A DNA stretch of 64,000 bases, taken from assembly GCF_002899895.1 (NCBI RefSeq), contig NZ_PPEI02000003.1, forward strand, positions 671,094 through 735,093, given 5' to 3'. The notes under the pieces are model-generated. The model did not search any database. It saw nothing but the letters and a program-made list of their open reading frames with translations, and was not told where the DNA came from. Below are positions 53,679 through 63,890 of this stretch, piece after piece. Position numbers and translations under genes: made by a program. Within the stretch, counting starts at the first letter, position 1; each line of letters begins with the position of its first letter. The DNA comes from Chryseobacterium oncorhynchi. Lineage in GTDB: Bacteria > Bacteroidota > Bacteroidia > Flavobacteriales > Weeksellaceae.

Positions 53679-56339
53679 ATGAAGTATTTAAGATTATCAG
53701 GCCTTGAGCCTCTTATCATAACACCGGAGAGTAATTTCATCAATGTTGGTGAAAGAACTAACGTTGCCGGTTCCAAAAAGTTTTTAAGACTAATTAAAGA
53801 GGAGAAATTCTCTGAAGCATTAGATATTGCCCGCCATCAGGTAGAAGGAGGGGCACAGATTCTTGATGTCAATTTTGATGATGGATTGATTGATGGAAAA
53901 GCATCCATGGTTAAATTCCTGAACTTAATTGCTTCAGAACCGGATATCGCAAGGATTCCTATTATGGTAGATTCTTCCAAATGGGAAATTTTGGAGGCAG
54001 GTCTTCAGGTTGCCCAAGGGAAATGCGTGGTAAACTCCATCAGTTTAAAAGAAGGAGAAGAAGAATTTATCAAGCATGCAAAAGCAATCAAAAGATATGG
54101 TGCTGCCGTTATTGTAATGGCATTTGATGAGGTAGGGCAGGCTGACAATCTTGAACGAAGAATCGAAATCTCAAAACGTTCTTATAATATTTTGGTCAAC
54201 CAAATCGGTTTTCCCGCAGAAGATATCATTTTTGATTTAAATATCTTCCCGGTTGCAACAGGTATGGATGAGCATAGACGAAATGCCATCGAATTTATAG
54301 AAGCAACCCGATGGGTAAGACAGAACCTACCTTATGTCTCTGTGAGTGGTGGAGTAAGTAACGTTTCTTTCTCATTCCGTGGAAATGATACGGTAAGAGA
54401 AGCTATGCACTCGGTATTCCTTTACCATGCCATTCAGGCCGGGATGAATATCGGTATTGTAAACCCTGCGATGCTGGAAGTTTATGATGAAATTAATAAA
54501 GAGCTTTTAGCACTTGTAGAAGATGTAATTCTTGATAAAAGAGAAGATGCTACAGAAAGGCTTCTCGATTATTCTGAAAAACATAAATCAGTTAAAAAAG
54601 AAAAGACTGAAGATCTGGAATGGAGAAACAATCCATTGCAGGAAAGAATTACCTATGCCTTGGTAAAAGGTATTGACCGTTTTATCGAAGAAGATGTGGA
54701 AGAAGCCAGACAATCAGCTGTACGACCGCTTCATGTCATAGAAATTAATCTGATGACCGGAATGGGAGTGGTAGGAGATTTATTTGGAAGCGGAAAAATG
54801 TTTTTACCACAGGTGGTGAAGTCTGCAAGGGTAATGAAAAAAGCAGTGGCTTATTTACAGCCTTACATTGAAGCCGAAAAAGACGGAACAAGGCCTGCAA
54901 ATGGGAAAATCTTAATGGCTACTGTAAAAGGAGACGTTCATGATATAGGTAAAAATATTGTGAGCGTTGTTTTGGGTTGTAACAATTATGAAATTGTTGA
55001 CCTTGGAGTAATGGTACCTGCGGAAAAGATTATTCAGACAGCCATTGCAGAAAAAGTAGACGTGATAGGATTAAGCGGATTGATTACGCCAAGTCTGGAT
55101 GAAATGGTGTACATCGCATCAGAATTAGAAAGACAAAATTTAAATTTTCCTTTATTAATCGGTGGTGCAACAACTTCAAAAGCACATACCGCGGTGAAAA
55201 TTGATTTAAAATATAAAAATGCAGTCGTTCACGTGAATGATGCCTCCAGAGCCGTAAACGTGGTAAGTTCATTGCTAGGGGACAGAAATAAAGAATATGT
55301 TTCCGACTTAAAGAACGATTATTCGGATTTTAGAGAGAAATTTCTGAACAGACAGGTGGATAAAGATTATGTTTCCATTCAGGAAGCAAGAGAAAATCAT
55401 TTTAAAATTGATTGGGAAAACGAAGATATTTTCACACCAAATAATTTGGGAATAACAGTAGTTGAAAATCAGGATTTGAATGAACTTCTTCCTTTCATCG
55501 ACTGGTCACCGTTTTTCAGAAGCTGGGATCTCCACGGGAAATATCCAAATATTTTAGAAGATGAGGTCGTAGGAGTGCAGGCAAAAGAACTTTTCAAAGA
55601 TGCTCAGGTTATTTTAAAGAGAATTTTAGATGAAAAACTCTTAACAGCAAAAGCCATCTTCGGAATTTTTAAAGCCAATGCCAATGAAACGGATGATATC
55701 CTAATTTTTGATGAAAATAATAATGAACAGGCCAAATTTTTAACCTTAAGACAGCAGGCTCAAAGATCAAAAGGAAAAGATTATCTTGCATTAAGTGATT
55801 TCATTGCACCACAAAGCTCCGGAAAAACAGATTATGTAGGAGCGTTTTGTGTAACCACAGGTTTTGGAACAGATGAGCTGTCTGCTGAATATGAAAAAGC
55901 CAATGATGATTATAACTCCATCATGGTAAAAGCTTTGGCTGACCGTTTTGCAGAAGCCTATGCCGAATTTTTACACAAAAAGGTAAGAACAGAATATTGG
56001 GGGTATGCAAATCAGGAAAGTTTAAGCAATGAAGAGTTAATTGCTGAAAAATATAAAGGAGTTCGTCCTGCACCAGGTTATCCGGCTTGCCCGGACCACT
56101 TAGAAAAGCAAACGATCTGGGACCTTTTAAAAGTAGAAGAAAATATTGGAGTATATCTTACCGAGAGCTTAGCGATGTTCCCGACTGCGGCTGTTTCCGG
56201 ATATTATTTCGGAAGCCCCCATGCAAAGTATTTCGGTTTAGGAAAAATTACAGAAGATCAGCTTAAGGATTATGCAGAAAGAAGAGGTTGTAGCATTCAG
56301 GAAGCGAGAAAATGGTTGTCACCAAATTTAGCAGATTAA
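53679..56339 (+). CDS. metH: Methionine synthase, folate, cobalamin and reactivation domains
   Basis: 886 residues. Pterin-binding domain at about 15-290 ([26 protein letters not shown]), B12 cap and binding domains with H421 in DVHDIGKNI as the cobalt ligand, [13 protein letters not shown] and [14 protein letters not shown], then the SAM-dependent reactivation domain (about 560-886) with [22 protein letters not shown]. The homocysteine domain is the separate gene at 51488. It starts five bases after the desaturase. It methylates homocysteine using methyl-tetrahydrofolate from MetF. Confidence 0.95.
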   Translation: MKYLRLSGLEPLIITPESNFINVGERTNVAGSKKFLRLIKEEKFSEALDIARHQVEGGAQILDVNFDDGLIDGKASMVKFLNLIASEPDIARIPIMVDSSKWEILEAGLQVAQGKCVVNSISLKEGEEEFIKHAKAIKRYGAAVIVMAFDEVGQADNLERRIEISKRSYNILVNQIGFPAEDIIFDLNIFPVATGMDEHRRNAIEFIEATRWVRQNLPYVSVSGGVSNVSFSFRGNDTVREAMHSVFLYHAIQAGMNIGIVNPAMLEVYDEINKELLALVEDVILDKREDATERLLDYSEKHKSVKKEKTEDLEWRNNPLQERITYALVKGIDRFIEEDVEEARQSAVRPLHVIEINLMTGMGVVGDLFGSGKMFLPQVVKSARVMKKAVAYLQPYIEAEKDGTRPANGKILMATVKGDVHDIGKNIVSVVLGCNNYEIVDLGVMVPAEKIIQTAIAEKVDVIGLSGLITPSLDEMVYIASELERQNLNFPLLIGGATTSKAHTAVKIDLKYKNAVVHVNDASRAVNVVSSLLGDRNKEYVSDLKNDYSDFREKFLNRQVDKDYVSIQEARENHFKIDWENEDIFTPNNLGITVVENQDLNELLPFIDWSPFFRSWDLHGKYPNILEDEVVGVQAKELFKDAQVILKRILDEKLLTAKAIFGIFKANANETDDILIFDENNNEQAKFLTLRQQAQRSKGKDYLALSDFIAPQSSGKTDYVGAFCVTTGFGTDELSAEYEKANDDYNSIMVKALADRFAEAYAEFLHKKVRTEYWGYANQESLSNEELIAEKYKGVRPAPGYPACPDHLEKQTIWDLLKVEENIGVYLTESLAMFPTAAVSGYYFGSPHAKYFGLGKITEDQLKDYAERRGCSIQEARKWLSPNLAD

Positions 56340-56346
56340 AATTGAC

Positions 56347-57513
56347 ATGAAGATAACAACTAAACTATTGCCTATAATTCTCAATATTCTCAGTATTTGT
56401 GTCCTGTTTGTATTACTTTTTCAGAATGCGACTTTTCTATTGAGCCCTTCTTTTGATAAATTTGTTTTTAATTCAGATTATTTTATCAACTATACTTCTG
56501 GGTTTATAAAAAGAGGGTTAGATGGGCAACTTATTTATACCATTACAGCATGTACTGGTTTTTCTCCTATCAATATTCTGCGTGTACTCTATCTTATATT
56601 TTTTGTATCACTGTCAGGTATTGTTATTAATATTTTGTACAGATCTAAAATATCTTTATTTTATATTTTTTCTCCATTTTTGTTCTTATTCCCTTTTGTT
56701 TATTTCCAGCTATATCATATTTCAAAAGATGTTGAGGTGCTCCTAATAGCCTATATAGTGCTGTATCTTTTTATAAATGGTAAATCAAAATGGTTATTGA
56801 ATATTGCCCTGTCTTTAGGGATTCTGGCGCATGAATCCATATTCATTTTCTTGTTTTTCCCGCTTTTACTCATTCAATTATTTTATATTGGTAAAGGGAG
56901 CGTGGTACAGAAACTTTTAAATTTTGGTATATCCTTGGCGCCTTCCATTATCATATTTTTGCTGATATTTCTGAAATTTAACGGCTTATCAAATAATATC
57001 CAGATTATTTATGATTCATGGAAGCCTTATAGTACCTATTTACAAGATGTACGTTTCAATTCAGGATTGTTTGACGGAAGGCCAAGACTGATCTCAGACA
57101 TAATTAAAGAATCCTATAATATGATTGGTTTAGGACTACTTATTGGGATCAACTTTGTATTCATAACAGCAGGAGCTTATCTCTATTCCCGTCAGAATTT
57201 TCTCGTATTGCTGGGGATTGCATTACTTCAGATCATTCCGGTTGTCATCCTTTGTGCTATAGCTTCTGATTTTGGAAGATGGTTCTTTTTGTCTAACTCT
57301 ATTTTGTTATTTTCTATGTTCTTACTTCAAGGAAAAGCGTCGTCAGTGAATTTCTCCTGGGGGAGTGGTCATTTTCTTATGCGAGTCTATGAGGCGATCT
57401 CATTTCCGATGGTTTGTATCCTTTTTGTATTGGGAGGGATGCCTTATTTAGGCTTTAATATCTATAGATATTTCTATTCAAACCCAATTAGAATAATTCT
57501 TGACTGGCTTTAG
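56347..57513 (+). CDS. Polytopic membrane protein of unknown function in the met locus
   Basis: 388 residues with about ten hydrophobic segments and few charged residues inside them. FNSDYFINYTSGFIKRGLDGQLIYTIT near residue 40-65 and YSTYLQDVRFNSGLFDGRPRLISDI near 235 are the more polar loops. The layout, with a large periplasmic-looking loop after the first helix, recalls polyprenol-dependent glycosyltransferases and EpsG/Wzy-like proteins, but I cannot assign a family. It begins seven bases after metH, so it is likely translated from the met transcript. Confidence 0.7.
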   Translation: MKITTKLLPIILNILSICVLFVLLFQNATFLLSPSFDKFVFNSDYFINYTSGFIKRGLDGQLIYTITACTGFSPINILRVLYLIFFVSLSGIVINILYRSKISLFYIFSPFLFLFPFVYFQLYHISKDVEVLLIAYIVLYLFINGKSKWLLNIALSLGILAHESIFIFLFFPLLLIQLFYIGKGSVVQKLLNFGISLAPSIIIFLLIFLKFNGLSNNIQIIYDSWKPYSTYLQDVRFNSGLFDGRPRLISDIIKESYNMIGLGLLIGINFVFITAGAYLYSRQNFLVLLGIALLQIIPVVILCAIASDFGRWFFLSNSILLFSMFLLQGKASSVNFSWGSGHFLMRVYEAISFPMVCILFVLGGMPYLGFNIYRYFYSNPIRIILDWL

Positions 57514-57557
57514 TATTTAATTGAAGCATAGAAAATTAAAATTTTAAAATTTAATAA

Positions 57558-58517
57558 ATGAAAATTACAGATCATATAAAAAATGCAAATGGAAAAACTT
57601 TATTCTCCTTAGAAGTGGTTCCGCCACAAAAGGGGATAGGTATTGAAGATCTCTATACAAACATAGATCCTTTGATGGAGTTCAAACCACCATTCATTGA
57701 TGTAACCACTTCAAGAGAAGAATACATCTATCTAGACAAAGGAAATGGTTTGATGGAGCGCCGTATCACAAGAATGCGCCCCGGAACACTGGGGATTTGT
57801 GCCGCCATTCAACATAAATATAATGTAGATACAGTTCCACACTTACTTTGTGGAGGTTTTACCAAAGAAGAAACAGAATATCTTCTGGTAGACTGTATGT
57901 ATCTTGGAATTGATAATGTAATGGCCTTGAGAGGAGATGCCATGAAAGGACATCAGTATTTTGAGCCTACACAGGGCGGTCATGCCAGTGCAATGGATCT
58001 TGTTAACCAGATTAATAATTTAGGAAGAGGAAAATATCTCCACAATGAAGAGCAGGTTTGTGATGAACTTAATAAATTCTGCATTGGAGTAGCAGGGTAT
58101 CCCGAGAAACATATGGAAGCTCCATCCATGAACTATGATCTAAAATGGCTGAAACAAAAAGTAGATGCCGGAGCAGATTATATTGTGACCCAAATGTTTT
58201 TTGACAATAAAAAGTATATTGAATTCGTTCAGAAAGCAAGAGAAATGGGAATTACAGTTCCAATCATTCCGGGAATTAAACCGATTGCCACCAAAAAGCA
58301 TTTGAAAATTCTTCCTCAGGTATTCAAGATAGATCTTCCGGAAGAACTGATTACTGAAGTGGAAAATGCTAAAAACAATGAAGCCGTAAAGCAGATTGGA
58401 ATAGAGTGGTCCATTGCCCAGTGCAAAGAACTTCTGGATTTTGGAGTTCCTGTTTTACACTTTTACTCTATGGGAAAGAGTGATAACATTAAAAAAGTAG
58501 CCGGAGAGCTATTCTAA
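57558..58517 (+). CDS. metF: 5,10-methylenetetrahydrofolate reductase
   Basis: 319 residues of the FAD-dependent barrel: FSLEVVPPQKG (16-26), TSREEYIY, TVPHLLCGGFTKEETEY, NVMALRGDAM, YPEKHMEAP, DAGADYIVTQMFFDN and VPIIPGIKPI are all family landmarks. It makes 5-methyltetrahydrofolate for MetH. It is the last gene of the methionine set and is closed by a hairpin. Confidence 0.96.
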   Translation: MKITDHIKNANGKTLFSLEVVPPQKGIGIEDLYTNIDPLMEFKPPFIDVTTSREEYIYLDKGNGLMERRITRMRPGTLGICAAIQHKYNVDTVPHLLCGGFTKEETEYLLVDCMYLGIDNVMALRGDAMKGHQYFEPTQGGHASAMDLVNQINNLGRGKYLHNEEQVCDELNKFCIGVAGYPEKHMEAPSMNYDLKWLKQKVDAGADYIVTQMFFDNKKYIEFVQKAREMGITVPIIPGIKPIATKKHLKILPQVFKIDLPEELITEVENAKNNEAVKQIGIEWSIAQCKELLDFGVPVLHFYSMGKSDNIKKVAGELF

Positions 58518-58540
58518 TAAAAGTACCAAAAATGAAGGAG

Positions 58541-58573
58541 ACCCTGTGAATTTTCACAGGGTTTTATTTTTTT
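58541..58573. terminator. Terminator after metF
   Basis: ACCCTGTGA (58541-58549) and TCACAGGGT (58554-58562) pair around ATTT, followed by TTTATTTTTTT. The convergent gene ends at 58572 within this T-rich run. Confidence 0.88.
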
Positions 58574-59279
58574 ATTGATTTAAAAAGTTGACCAATTTAA
58601 TCAGATCTTCTTCTTTATTCAGTTTAATAGAGTTCGATGTAAAGAATGCCTCTATAGCTTCTTTTTTTTCAGGGAAGAATAACAGAATATCTTTCTCCTT
58701 TTTAGTTTTTCTAATGAGCCCTTTTGTTGTTTTAATATAATAAACAGGATCCAGTGTTCTAAAGAAAGCTGCTTTCTCCGATGCGTAGGAATTGGCTGCA
58801 GGAACAACATCGTTAAACTTAGTTTTTACTTTTTTATAAAGGGTATTGCTTCCATGAACAAGTTCAAAAAAATAACCGCTTAGTTCATCATTGGTATCTA
58901 ATAATACAATGGTACTTTTAGGTGAAGCAATTTCAATTCTGGAAAACTTTTCCTCCTTAGGAAGTACAAGCGGTTTTCCGTCTTTCTGAAACTCCACTTC
59001 ATCCAAATAACTGTTATATCTTACGGCCGCTTTTTCATAGTTGTCTGAAATTTTAGCAAGCTGAAATTCGGTGTTGTAATAAGGAGAACCAATAATCTCA
59101 TCATATTTTAATGATCTCCCTGAGTTTTCAGACTTTACTCCAAATACAGCATGATCTCCTCCAAGGCTATTGACCGAAAGAGTACTTGAATAACCAGATT
59201 TATAACCGCTTGGGGTAAAGTTTTGTGAATAAGTGATACTAAAAGATATTAATAAAATACTAATAATAACTTTTTTCAT
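58572..59279 (-). CDS. Secreted protein of unknown function
   Basis: 235 residues starting at MKKVIISILL (59279); an upstream frame to 59318 has no signal-like start. Signal peptide about 1-19, ending TYSQ. The body contains a beta-rich part and the SLKYDEIIGSPYYNTEFQLAKISDNYEKAAVRYNSYLDEVEF segment that recurs in Bacteroidota secreted proteins, and a C-terminal KKEAIEAFFTSNSIKLNKEEDLIKLVNFLNQ helix region. No function is recognised. Faces metF tail to tail. Confidence 0.68.
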   Translation of the reverse strand: MKKVIISILLISFSITYSQNFTPSGYKSGYSSTLSVNSLGGDHAVFGVKSENSGRSLKYDEIIGSPYYNTEFQLAKISDNYEKAAVRYNSYLDEVEFQKDGKPLVLPKEEKFSRIEIASPKSTIVLLDTNDELSGYFFELVHGSNTLYKKVKTKFNDVVPAANSYASEKAAFFRTLDPVYYIKTTKGLIRKTKKEKDILLFFPEKKEAIEAFFTSNSIKLNKEEDLIKLVNFLNQ

Positions 59280-59373
59280 TTTTATATAGTTTATTTTAAT
59301 TTTTTTCAAAAAATACAAGTCCTATTCTTCCATTGGTGAAAGAATGAGATATTCAGAACAAAGAATAGCTGAA

Positions 59374-60525
59374 TTATAAATAGGGATGTCTTTCAAACGT
59401 TTTATTTCTGTCAAACAAATACCGGTAAGTAGCCAGTTTTCTAGTTACGGTTGTATCAAGAGTTTCTGCAATCTTGATCATTTTTGGGTTGAAATCACCA
59501 ATCCATTGAAGCTCAGTCATCTTAAAGTCTGTATGCTTTCTCAAATGTTGTGTGCCTTCCCAGATCATATAGCCGTCAATTCCTTTTCTTTGCCATTCAG
59601 GAACCACTCCGAAGACAAGGCCTACCATTTTTTCATTCTTTTTAAATTGCTTCAAAAAGAGCAGCTTAAGCTTTTCAAAAATTCCAAACTTTCCGTTGAG
59701 GTATTTAAACCATTGATTCAGATCCGGAATATTGATCCACATGGCAATAGGTGTTTCATTTTCATAAACAAACCAGGAGATATGTTCATTAATAATAGGC
59801 TTCATCGTATTGAACATTTTCAGGACCTTGGCTTCTTCTAGTTGCTTTCCTTCTCCATGAGAAGCCCATGCTTTATTATAAACTTCTGTAAAGTCTTTTG
59901 CAAACTTTTCAAGGTTATTCTTTTTCATTGGTTGCGCAGAAATAGCAGGATTTCTCCTGTTTCTTTCATAGGCAATGGTAAAAACCCTTGAAACTTCAGC
60001 AAAAATGGGTCTTGTAAAGCAAAGCTGTTCAAAATAAACTTGTAGACCATAATTCTCAAAAAGGTCCTTGTAGTAAGGGAAGTTGTAGTTCATTCCAAAC
60101 AAAGGCTCTTCGAAGCCTTCAATCAAAAGCCCCCAGAATTTATCCCGTTCCCCAAAGTTAATGGGGCCATCCATGGCTTCCATTCCTCTTTCCTGAAGCC
60201 AGTTTTTGCAATGATCAAAAATGAAATTAGCAGTGGACTGATCATTGATACAGTCAAAAAAACCGAATCCTCCCGTTGGTTGATCCTGTTCATAGCATTT
60301 ATTGATAAAAACAGCTACTTTACCCACTGTTTTATGATCTTTTTTAAACAAAAATCTTTTACACTCTCCACCCTTGAAGAATTTGTTCTTTTCAGGGTTG
60401 AAAATCTCCTCAATGTGGTTGTCTAAAGGCCGTATATAATTTTTGTCGTGTTGATAAAGTTGTGTCGGGAATACTAGAAATTCCTTTTTCTGGTGTTGGT
60501 TTTGTACTTCTTCGACAATAATCAT
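59374..60525 (-). CDS. GNAT-fold acyltransferase-like protein
   Basis: 383 residues without signal peptide. A GNAT-like C-terminal half holds MVGLVFGVVPEWQRKGIDGYMIWEGTQHLRKH (from about 300), whose PEWQRKG resembles the acetyl-CoA loop; the N-terminal half carries GFGFFDCINDQSTANFIFDHCKNWLQERGMEAMDGPINF. Large two-domain proteins of this type are frequent in Bacteroidota and have no confirmed substrate. It is divergent from folE with a 100-base gap. Confidence 0.78.
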   Translation of the reverse strand: MIIVEEVQNQHQKKEFLVFPTQLYQHDKNYIRPLDNHIEEIFNPEKNKFFKGGECKRFLFKKDHKTVGKVAVFINKCYEQDQPTGGFGFFDCINDQSTANFIFDHCKNWLQERGMEAMDGPINFGERDKFWGLLIEGFEEPLFGMNYNFPYYKDLFENYGLQVYFEQLCFTRPIFAEVSRVFTIAYERNRRNPAISAQPMKKNNLEKFAKDFTEVYNKAWASHGEGKQLEEAKVLKMFNTMKPIINEHISWFVYENETPIAMWINIPDLNQWFKYLNGKFGIFEKLKLLFLKQFKKNEKMVGLVFGVVPEWQRKGIDGYMIWEGTQHLRKHTDFKMTELQWIGDFNPKMIKIAETLDTTVTRKLATYRYLFDRNKTFERHPYL

Positions 60526-60600
60526 ATGTTTTCTAATCAGAGTAGGTTATAAAAGATAACGTTTTTCATCCAATTGAAATCGATGAAACAATATTATCCG

Positions 60601-60608
60601 TATTTTTG
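60601..60608 (+). promoter_or_regulatory. Candidate -7 element of the folE promoter
   Basis: TATTTTTG, a perfect TAnnTTTG, lies 18 bases before the folE ATG. A TTG at 60574-60576 is a possible -33 box but the spacer of 24 bases is long. Confidence 0.45.
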
Positions 60609-60625
60609 CTGCAAATTAAATAAAA

Positions 60626-61294
60626 ATGGTTGATTTTACTGATAACGACGATGATATTTTCACTGGAAAAGAACATACGCCTATAAGGAAAGATGCTTTT
60701 GATAAATCGCCACAGGAAAAAATAGAAAAAATTACTGAGCTTTTTGGAGAGATAATGGAAACATTAGGGTTAGATATGACTGATGACTCTCTAAAAGACT
60801 CTCCGAAGCGTGTTGCCAAAATGTATGTGAATGAGATTTTCGGAGGACTTCTTCCTGAAAATAAACCGGGAATTTCTACATTTTCAAACAAATATAAATA
60901 CCGTCAGATGTTGGTGGAAAAAGATATCACCGTATATTCTTTTTGTGAACACCACTTTTTACCAATTATAGGAAGAGCACACGTTGCTTATATCTCAAAC
61001 GGAGAAGTGATTGGTCTTTCAAAGATCAACAGAATTGTGGATTATTATGCAAAAAGACCACAAGTTCAGGAAAGACTGACAATGCAGATTGTAGATGCCT
61101 TGAAAGAAGCGTTGGGAACAAAAGACGTTGCCTGTATCATTGATGCAAAACATCTTTGTGTAAATTGCAGAGGAATTAAAGATACTGCAAGTTCTACCAT
61201 TACAGCAGAGTTGAGTGGTATATTCAGAACAAACCCAATTACAAGGCAGGAATTCTTACATTATGTAGGAAGCCATGCTAAACTAGATTATTAG
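60626..61294 (+). CDS. folE: GTP cyclohydrolase I
   Basis: 222 residues. Opens GTP to dihydroneopterin triphosphate, the first step of folate and pterin synthesis. Zinc and active-site residues are present: C107-E-H109-H110 in FCEHHFLP and C178/C181 in CVNCRG. ITVYSFCEHHFLPIIGRAHVAYI and GLSKINRIVDYYAKRPQVQERL are standard. The first 45 residues are a variable, acidic N-terminus. A DinB-like gene starts two bases after its stop. Confidence 0.96.
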   Translation: MVDFTDNDDDIFTGKEHTPIRKDAFDKSPQEKIEKITELFGEIMETLGLDMTDDSLKDSPKRVAKMYVNEIFGGLLPENKPGISTFSNKYKYRQMLVEKDITVYSFCEHHFLPIIGRAHVAYISNGEVIGLSKINRIVDYYAKRPQVQERLTMQIVDALKEALGTKDVACIIDAKHLCVNCRGIKDTASSTITAELSGIFRTNPITRQEFLHYVGSHAKLDY

Positions 61295-61296
61295 TA

Positions 61297-61728
61297 ATGA
61301 ACTATCAGATCCTTAAGAATATTGTAGATACTGAATTTCAGAGATTTCAAACAATTTCTGAAGAAGAGTGGGCATATAAGGCTTCACCAGAGAAATGGTC
61401 TAAAAAAGAAATTATAGGCCATCTTTGTGATAGTGCTTTTACAAATATCCGTAGATTTGTAGTAACTCAATATAAAGAGAACGAGAATATTGTATATGAT
61501 CAGAATGCTTGGGTAAAAGCTCAGAACTATCAAAAGGTTCCAACATCAGAGCTGATTACCCTTTGGAAATCTTTGAATTATCAGATTGTTCATGTAGTAG
61601 AAAATATTCCTGATGAAGCTTTACAGAAGACTTGTGATACAACCAAAACAGAACCTCAGGTCTTTACACTGAAATTCATCATTAAGGATTACATAGATCA
61701 TTTGCAGCATCACTTAGAAACTATTTAA
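61297..61728 (+). CDS. DinB-family protein
   Basis: 143 residues, four-helix DinB_2-like fold: WAYKASPEKWSKKEIIGHLCDSAFTNIRRFV, with H37-type ligands and the C-terminal YIDHLQHHLETI supplying the second and third His of the usual metal triad. DinB/YfiT-like proteins are metal-dependent, possibly bacillithiol-type transferases, but the substrate is unknown. It starts two bases after folE and probably shares its transcript; a tandem hairpin follows. Confidence 0.85.
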   Translation: MNYQILKNIVDTEFQRFQTISEEEWAYKASPEKWSKKEIIGHLCDSAFTNIRRFVVTQYKENENIVYDQNAWVKAQNYQKVPTSELITLWKSLNYQIVHVVENIPDEALQKTCDTTKTEPQVFTLKFIIKDYIDHLQHHLETI

Positions 61729-61770
61729 TTATGATACAATTTAAAAAAGTTTCAGATAAAATTTTTATTG

Positions 61771-61815
61771 CAACAATTATTTGTTGTAGTCAAATTATTT
61801 TGACTAATTTTTAAA
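61771..61815 (+). terminator. Tandem hairpin terminator after the DinB-family gene
   Basis: Two abutting hairpins: CAACAA-TTAT-TTGTTG (61771-61786) and TAGTCAAA-TTAT-TTTGACTA (61787-61806), then ATTTTTAA. Both use the same TTAT loop. The second has the U run and is the likely terminator. The cysS start at 61848 lies 33 bases on. Confidence 0.75.
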
Positions 61816-61847
61816 ACTTAATTATTTGAATCTTTGAACTAAAAAAA

Positions 61848-63314
61848 ATGCAATTAAAAATCTATAACTCGCTTACAGCGGAAAAAGAAATATTCAAACC
61901 TATTTTAGACGGAAATGTTGGAATGTATGTCTGCGGACCTACAGTGTATAGTAATGTACACTTAGGAAACGTAAGAACTTTCCTTTCATTCGATTTTATC
62001 TACCGTACCTTAATACATTTAGGGTATAAAGTGAGATATGTAAGAAATATTACCGATGCAGGACACCTTACCGATGATGGAAATGTTGATAACGACAGAT
62101 TCGTAAAACAAACCCGACTTGAAAAGTTGGAACCAATGGAAATTGTACAAAAATATACTGTTGATTTTCATAAAGTTTTAGATATGTTCAACCTGCTTCC
62201 TCCAAACATTGAACCTACTGCAACAGGTCATATCGTAGAACAGATCGAGCTTACACAAAAATTAATAGAAAGAGGCTTTGCCTATGAAAGCAACGGTTCA
62301 GTATACTTCGATGTATTAGAATACAACAAAAGAGGATTGAACTATGGTGAACTTTCAAAACGTAATATAGAAGAACTTTTCGCAAATACCCGTGACCTTG
62401 ACGGACAAGGAGAAAAGAAAAATCCTCAGGACTTTGCCCTTTGGAAAAAAGCCTCTCCAGCCCACATTATGAGATGGAATTCCCCTTGGGGAGAAGGTTT
62501 CCCTGGATGGCATCTTGAGTGTACAGCAATGAGCACTAAATATTTAGGTGAAACTTTTGATATTCACGGAGGAGGAATGGATTTGAAATTCCCACACCAT
62601 GAATGTGAGATCGCACAAGGGAAAGCTTGCAATGATGCAGCTCCGGTAAACTATTGGATGCATGCTAACATGCTGACAATGAACTCTCAACGTATGAGTA
62701 AGTCTACAGGAAATTACATTCTTCCAATGCAATTGGTTACAGGAGATAATGATTTCTTTGAAAAACCTTTCCATCCGTCCATCGTTCGTTTCTGTTTCTT
62801 ACAGGCACATTATAGAAGTGTTTTAGATATTTCCAATGATGCCATGATTGCCAGTGAGAAAGGATTTATCAGATTAATGGAAGCTGTGAAAGTATTGAAT
62901 TCAATCACTCCTAATGATGAAAAGCCGTCAGGTTTTAACCTCGCAGACTGGAAGAATAAATGTTATGAAGCTTTAACAGACGATTTCAATTCTCCAATCT
63001 TAATTGCTCACCTATTTGAAGCAGTGAAATACATCTTTGCTTTAAACGATGACAAAGAGACCATCTCAACAGAAGATCTGGAAGATTTAAAATCAACCTT
63101 AAATGCCTTTATCTTTGATGTGTTGGGGTTACAGAATGTAGAAGAAAATAACAATGAAAAGCTAGACCAGACATTGAAAGTTTTGATCGAACTTAGAAAT
63201 CAGGCAAGAAAATCCAAGAACTTTGACCTTTCAGACCAGATCAGAGACAAGCTACTAGCTGAAGGTATTGAATTAAAAGACGGAAGAGACGGAACATCTT
63301 ATGTTCTGAGCTAA
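61848..63314 (+). CDS. cysS: Cysteinyl-tRNA synthetase
   Basis: 488 residues, class [22 protein letters not shown] holds the HIGH-like HLGN; zinc ligands include C28 (YVCGPT) and those in WHLECTAMS and [15 protein letters not shown]; the KMSKS loop is [27 protein letters not shown] is the anticodon domain. It charges tRNA-Cys. Cytosolic. A strong hairpin follows. Confidence 0.97.
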   Translation: MQLKIYNSLTAEKEIFKPILDGNVGMYVCGPTVYSNVHLGNVRTFLSFDFIYRTLIHLGYKVRYVRNITDAGHLTDDGNVDNDRFVKQTRLEKLEPMEIVQKYTVDFHKVLDMFNLLPPNIEPTATGHIVEQIELTQKLIERGFAYESNGSVYFDVLEYNKRGLNYGELSKRNIEELFANTRDLDGQGEKKNPQDFALWKKASPAHIMRWNSPWGEGFPGWHLECTAMSTKYLGETFDIHGGGMDLKFPHHECEIAQGKACNDAAPVNYWMHANMLTMNSQRMSKSTGNYILPMQLVTGDNDFFEKPFHPSIVRFCFLQAHYRSVLDISNDAMIASEKGFIRLMEAVKVLNSITPNDEKPSGFNLADWKNKCYEALTDDFNSPILIAHLFEAVKYIFALNDDKETISTEDLEDLKSTLNAFIFDVLGLQNVEENNNEKLDQTLKVLIELRNQARKSKNFDLSDQIRDKLLAEGIELKDGRDGTSYVLS

Positions 63315-63339
63315 AAATATAAACTTTGGTTTTATCATG

Positions 63340-63384
63340 ATTCCGTAAGGATTCCCTATTTAGGATTCTTACGGAATTTTTTTA
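63340..63384 (+). terminator. Terminator after cysS
   Basis: ATTCCGTAAG (63340-63349) and CTTACGGAAT (63368-63377) pair perfectly; the inner GATTCC/GGATT extends the stem imperfectly and a T run follows. Confidence 0.9.
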
Positions 63385-63880
63385 TTTACCATATATAGTA
63401 CAACAGCTCCGACTTTCTGTGCTAAGGTATTTTCCAGTAATTATATCTATTAGGAGCTTTTTCCTGCTCTCCACTTCTACTCCTCGCGCGAATGCTTTCC
63501 AAAACCAAGGGCCACTGCCTCTCCAAGACAAGCTGTGGGGTAACCGTTTCTATCAGGGCTAGGGAAGAGGTCATACAAAAATACATCTCTTATACGCCCA
63601 TCCTAATATAAAGCCCCGACCATTCAGCTTTAGCTACACCTTACATATTAAAGATGATATCCTGATAAAGTAGGAGAGAGGTTATTACCACCCTCCTTAT
63701 ATATTATATAGATATATCTTCCATTCCCGATCCTTTATATAATGACTGCAAACATCCCCATTTATCCTCCCCATCCCCATTCCTTACTCCAGCGTTCTGT
63801 TCCCCCAAACATTTGTTTAAAATTTTTCTCTCTGCGTTCCAGTGTCTTAAGGTAAAATATGAACTGGATATGAATTTTAT
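63385..63880. other. Non-coding, pyrimidine-rich intergenic tract
   Basis: About 500 bases with no credible coding frame on either strand, richer in C and poor in G on the plus strand compared with the flanking genes (runs such as CCCCATTTATCCTCCCCAT). The compositional shift is clear by eye. It contains the candidate element at 63448-63562 and ends at the promoter at 63891. I see no tRNA, riboswitch or CRISPR in it. Confidence 0.7.
63448..63562 (+). repeat. Candidate dispersed flavobacterial intergenic element
   Basis: The stretch starts CTATTAGGAGCTTTTTCCTG and ends TTTCTATCAGGGCTAGG. I recall very similar AGGAGCT...CTGCT...TCAGGGCTAGG sequence scattered in intergenic regions of Flavobacterium and Chryseobacterium, without a known role. 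That memory is not verified here and no second copy lies in this window. Confidence 0.4.
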
Positions 63881-63890
63881 GTTAAATAAG

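Noticed and set aside
51488-56339. MetH as a broken gene (pseudogene halves)
   Set aside because: Each half is a complete set of domains with intact metal and cofactor residues and its own start; an inserted gene lies between, so this is a split gene, not a frameshift.
63385-63880. Protein-coding gene or tRNA in the terminal tract
   Set aside because: All frames hold early stops or lack a start, and no cloverleaf with a T-loop sequence is visible.
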